Part shown: positions 62,601 to 64,000 of the stretch, in pieces
Layout of the letters: each line of letters starts with the position of its first letter
Numbering within the stretch: position 1 is the first letter of the stretch
DNA from: Adenanthera pavonina
Taxonomy: Eukaryota > Streptophyta > Magnoliopsida > Fabales > Fabaceae
Direction: 5' to 3'
NCBI GenBank assembly: GCA_026686845.1
Contig: JAIVEN010000015.1
Span: 2,805,001-2,869,000 of the forward strand
Length of the DNA stretch: 64,000 nt
Made by a program: the position numbers and the translations under genes
The notes under the pieces: model-generated
Databases searched by the model: none
What the model saw: only the letters and a program-made list of their open reading frames with translations
Told to the model about the DNA's origin: nothing

Positions 62601-64000
62601 ATTCTAGCAGAGGTGCAAGTCCTTGAGTTTGAAGGGATTTGGAGGACATATGTCAGCTTGTCACAATCACTTACTGACAAGTGCTTCAATTTGGGGAACA
62701 TGAAATTAGAACTTTCTGAAACTTGAAATATTTCTTCTCCTCTATCAGTATCACTCTGTCCTTCATTCATCATTATATGCCTCAATTCGTCACATCTTTC
62801 TATTTCTATGGCTTCTAGTTGCAATAAAGTTCGAGCAACTGTGGTCGGGAAGAGTGATGTCAACATTGGACAATCAGATATGTGAAGTCATGTAAGATTG
62901 CACTAATTGCACTCCCCAGGAAATATACTGATCAGCTGACTGCAATAAGATATACTCACTTCTTTCAAATTTTGAAAGATGTTAGGTGGAAGAGGACCAT
63001 GACACACTTGTTTCAAATTTTCCATACGTAGCCTAACTCAACCAACGTTGGGAACACCATATTAGCTTGTAAGCAAAAAGCTAGCTTGAGCTGGAACTAA
63101 GCAGATGATGAATTCTATCTCCCAACATTGATAAAGACGTAACTTAATCAACTGATTCGTGCTTCCCACAACTCCAACAAATTCTGGGAAGATACTTTTG
63201 CAACCTCCATGAAGGTTCTTCAAATAAAAATGTTCGGCTCTCCGTCTAAGATCTTGGACACATGTACTCAAGGTGGAGATATCTAACTCTGAAAAGTATA
63301 GAACTTGGGATCTTTCATAGAAAAAGTCGAAAGATTCTCCAATTTTACCCATTTGTAATATATACCTTTGCAATTTGGAAAGAGAAGCACCCTCCTGCAG
63401 GATGCATGTACGAGAAAATGAAATATTTTTTCCAAAATATGCTTCAACTCCGTACACATATACTTCTTCAAGTTGTCAATACCTTCCAATTACATCATCA
63501 AAATTTTCGTTAATTGAGCAAAGGCTCAATTCTAGCATCTTCAATTTATTCATTTCTTCTATTCCTTTTGGCAATAAATTGAACTTACTCCCGTGCATGT
63601 AAATCAAGAATCTCAAGTCTTTTTAAGCAAACCACAATTGAGATATCACCTAAATCACATCCTACCAAACCAAATGTGGAGTTCGAAAATTAGCCAACCG
63701 CTGGATTGAATGTAGCAATGATATAGTGTTTTGAGAATCAAAGGATGGATTAATTGAAGCCATAACCCTGAGTCCTCCAATGCCTTCAAATGATGCTCTA
63801 GACAAATCCCAGGGATTATTTGAATTCAACAACAAAATTTCAAGCTTTGGACTGTCTAATTGTTGAGGAAATTGATCATTCTTTCCATTTAGATATTGCA
63901 AAACAATTTTCTACTACCCCTTTCAATGCCAAAAAAATTATCCCTTTTGCATGATCAACCATGACAGGCCAATCCATTTCGGATGCTTTCCATACAGCAA
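59689..64000 (-). pseudogene. CC-NB-ARC-LRR copy E, pseudogene, continues past window
   Basis: Only the part after the MHD region is in the window. It starts at AVWKASEMDW and includes LRR pieces (for example DSPKLEILLLNSNN, GGCKSIFPEFVGVVG, VSQMKYVFGQHV) in several frames. Exon 1 ends at 62177 (donor GTACGG), exon 2 is 61309..60575 and exon 3 60491..59689. Lesions: stops and frameshifts across exon 1 (near 63660, 63475, 63062, 62640, 62220), an in-frame TAG at 60824 in exon 2, loss of the intron 2 donor (ACAAAG followed by AT, where other copies have GT), and a frameshift in exon 3 near 60150. The 867-bp intron 1 is the longest of the array. The N-terminal half, if present, lies beyond 64000. 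No receptor can be made. Confidence 0.9.

Overview
The window is nuclear DNA from a flowering plant, probably a woody dicot-like species. It is AT-rich, has split genes with GT-AG introns, carries plant-type transposons, and is dominated by a family of plant NLR immune-receptor genes. I cannot name the species. I saw no operons, ribosome binding sites, CRISPR arrays, tRNAs or rRNAs.

Left part (1-2,000): the first two coding exons of a plastid CRT-like (chloroquine-resistance-transporter-like, CLT) gene on the minus strand. The rest of the gene lies before base 1. From about 2,000 to 28,000 I find no intact gene, only AT-rich intergenic DNA loaded with transposon remains. These are two copies of a GGTC/ACCGGT-rich hAT-like MITE with 8-bp target duplications (3776-4413 and 15759-16242), another hAT-like element (15041-15439), a 4.2-kb solo LTR with a perfect 5-bp target duplication (10416-14631), a decayed RTE-type LINE (17160-20042), a 72-bp perfect hairpin (21346-21622) and a PIF/Harbinger-like MITE (24471-24978).

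Right part (28,190-64,000): a head-to-tail tandem array of five CC-NB-ARC-LRR genes, all on the minus strand and all related to the RPS2/At4g27190-At4g27220 type. They share one architecture: a 5' leader exon, a large exon 1 (CC, NB-ARC, first LRRs), exon 2 (LRRs), an intron of about 82-84 bp, and exon 3 (LRRs). From left to right: copy A (28190-33209) is intact, 1,515 codons. Copy B (37180-40777) has lost its CC and most of its NB-ARC domain and is a pseudogene. Copy C (41601-46179) has an open exon 1 and exon 2 but stops at the end of exon 2, and its exon 3 is a ruin. Copy D (49660-55380) is full length but carries several nonsense codons, frameshifts and a transposon-like insertion in exon 3. 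Copy E (59689 to beyond 64000) is broken by stops, frameshifts and a lost splice donor. Only A, and possibly C, look able to make a receptor.

The NLR products would act in the cytosol or at membranes as pathogen sensors: coiled coil for signalling, NB-ARC as a nucleotide switch, LRR for recognition. The array looks like a birth-and-death resistance cluster. I found no convincing new biological system. The most unusual structural points are the repeated spliced leader module upstream of each NLR, the repeated CAA-to-TAA decay pattern, the perfect 72-bp hairpin, and several transposons whose ends and target duplications can be defined exactly.
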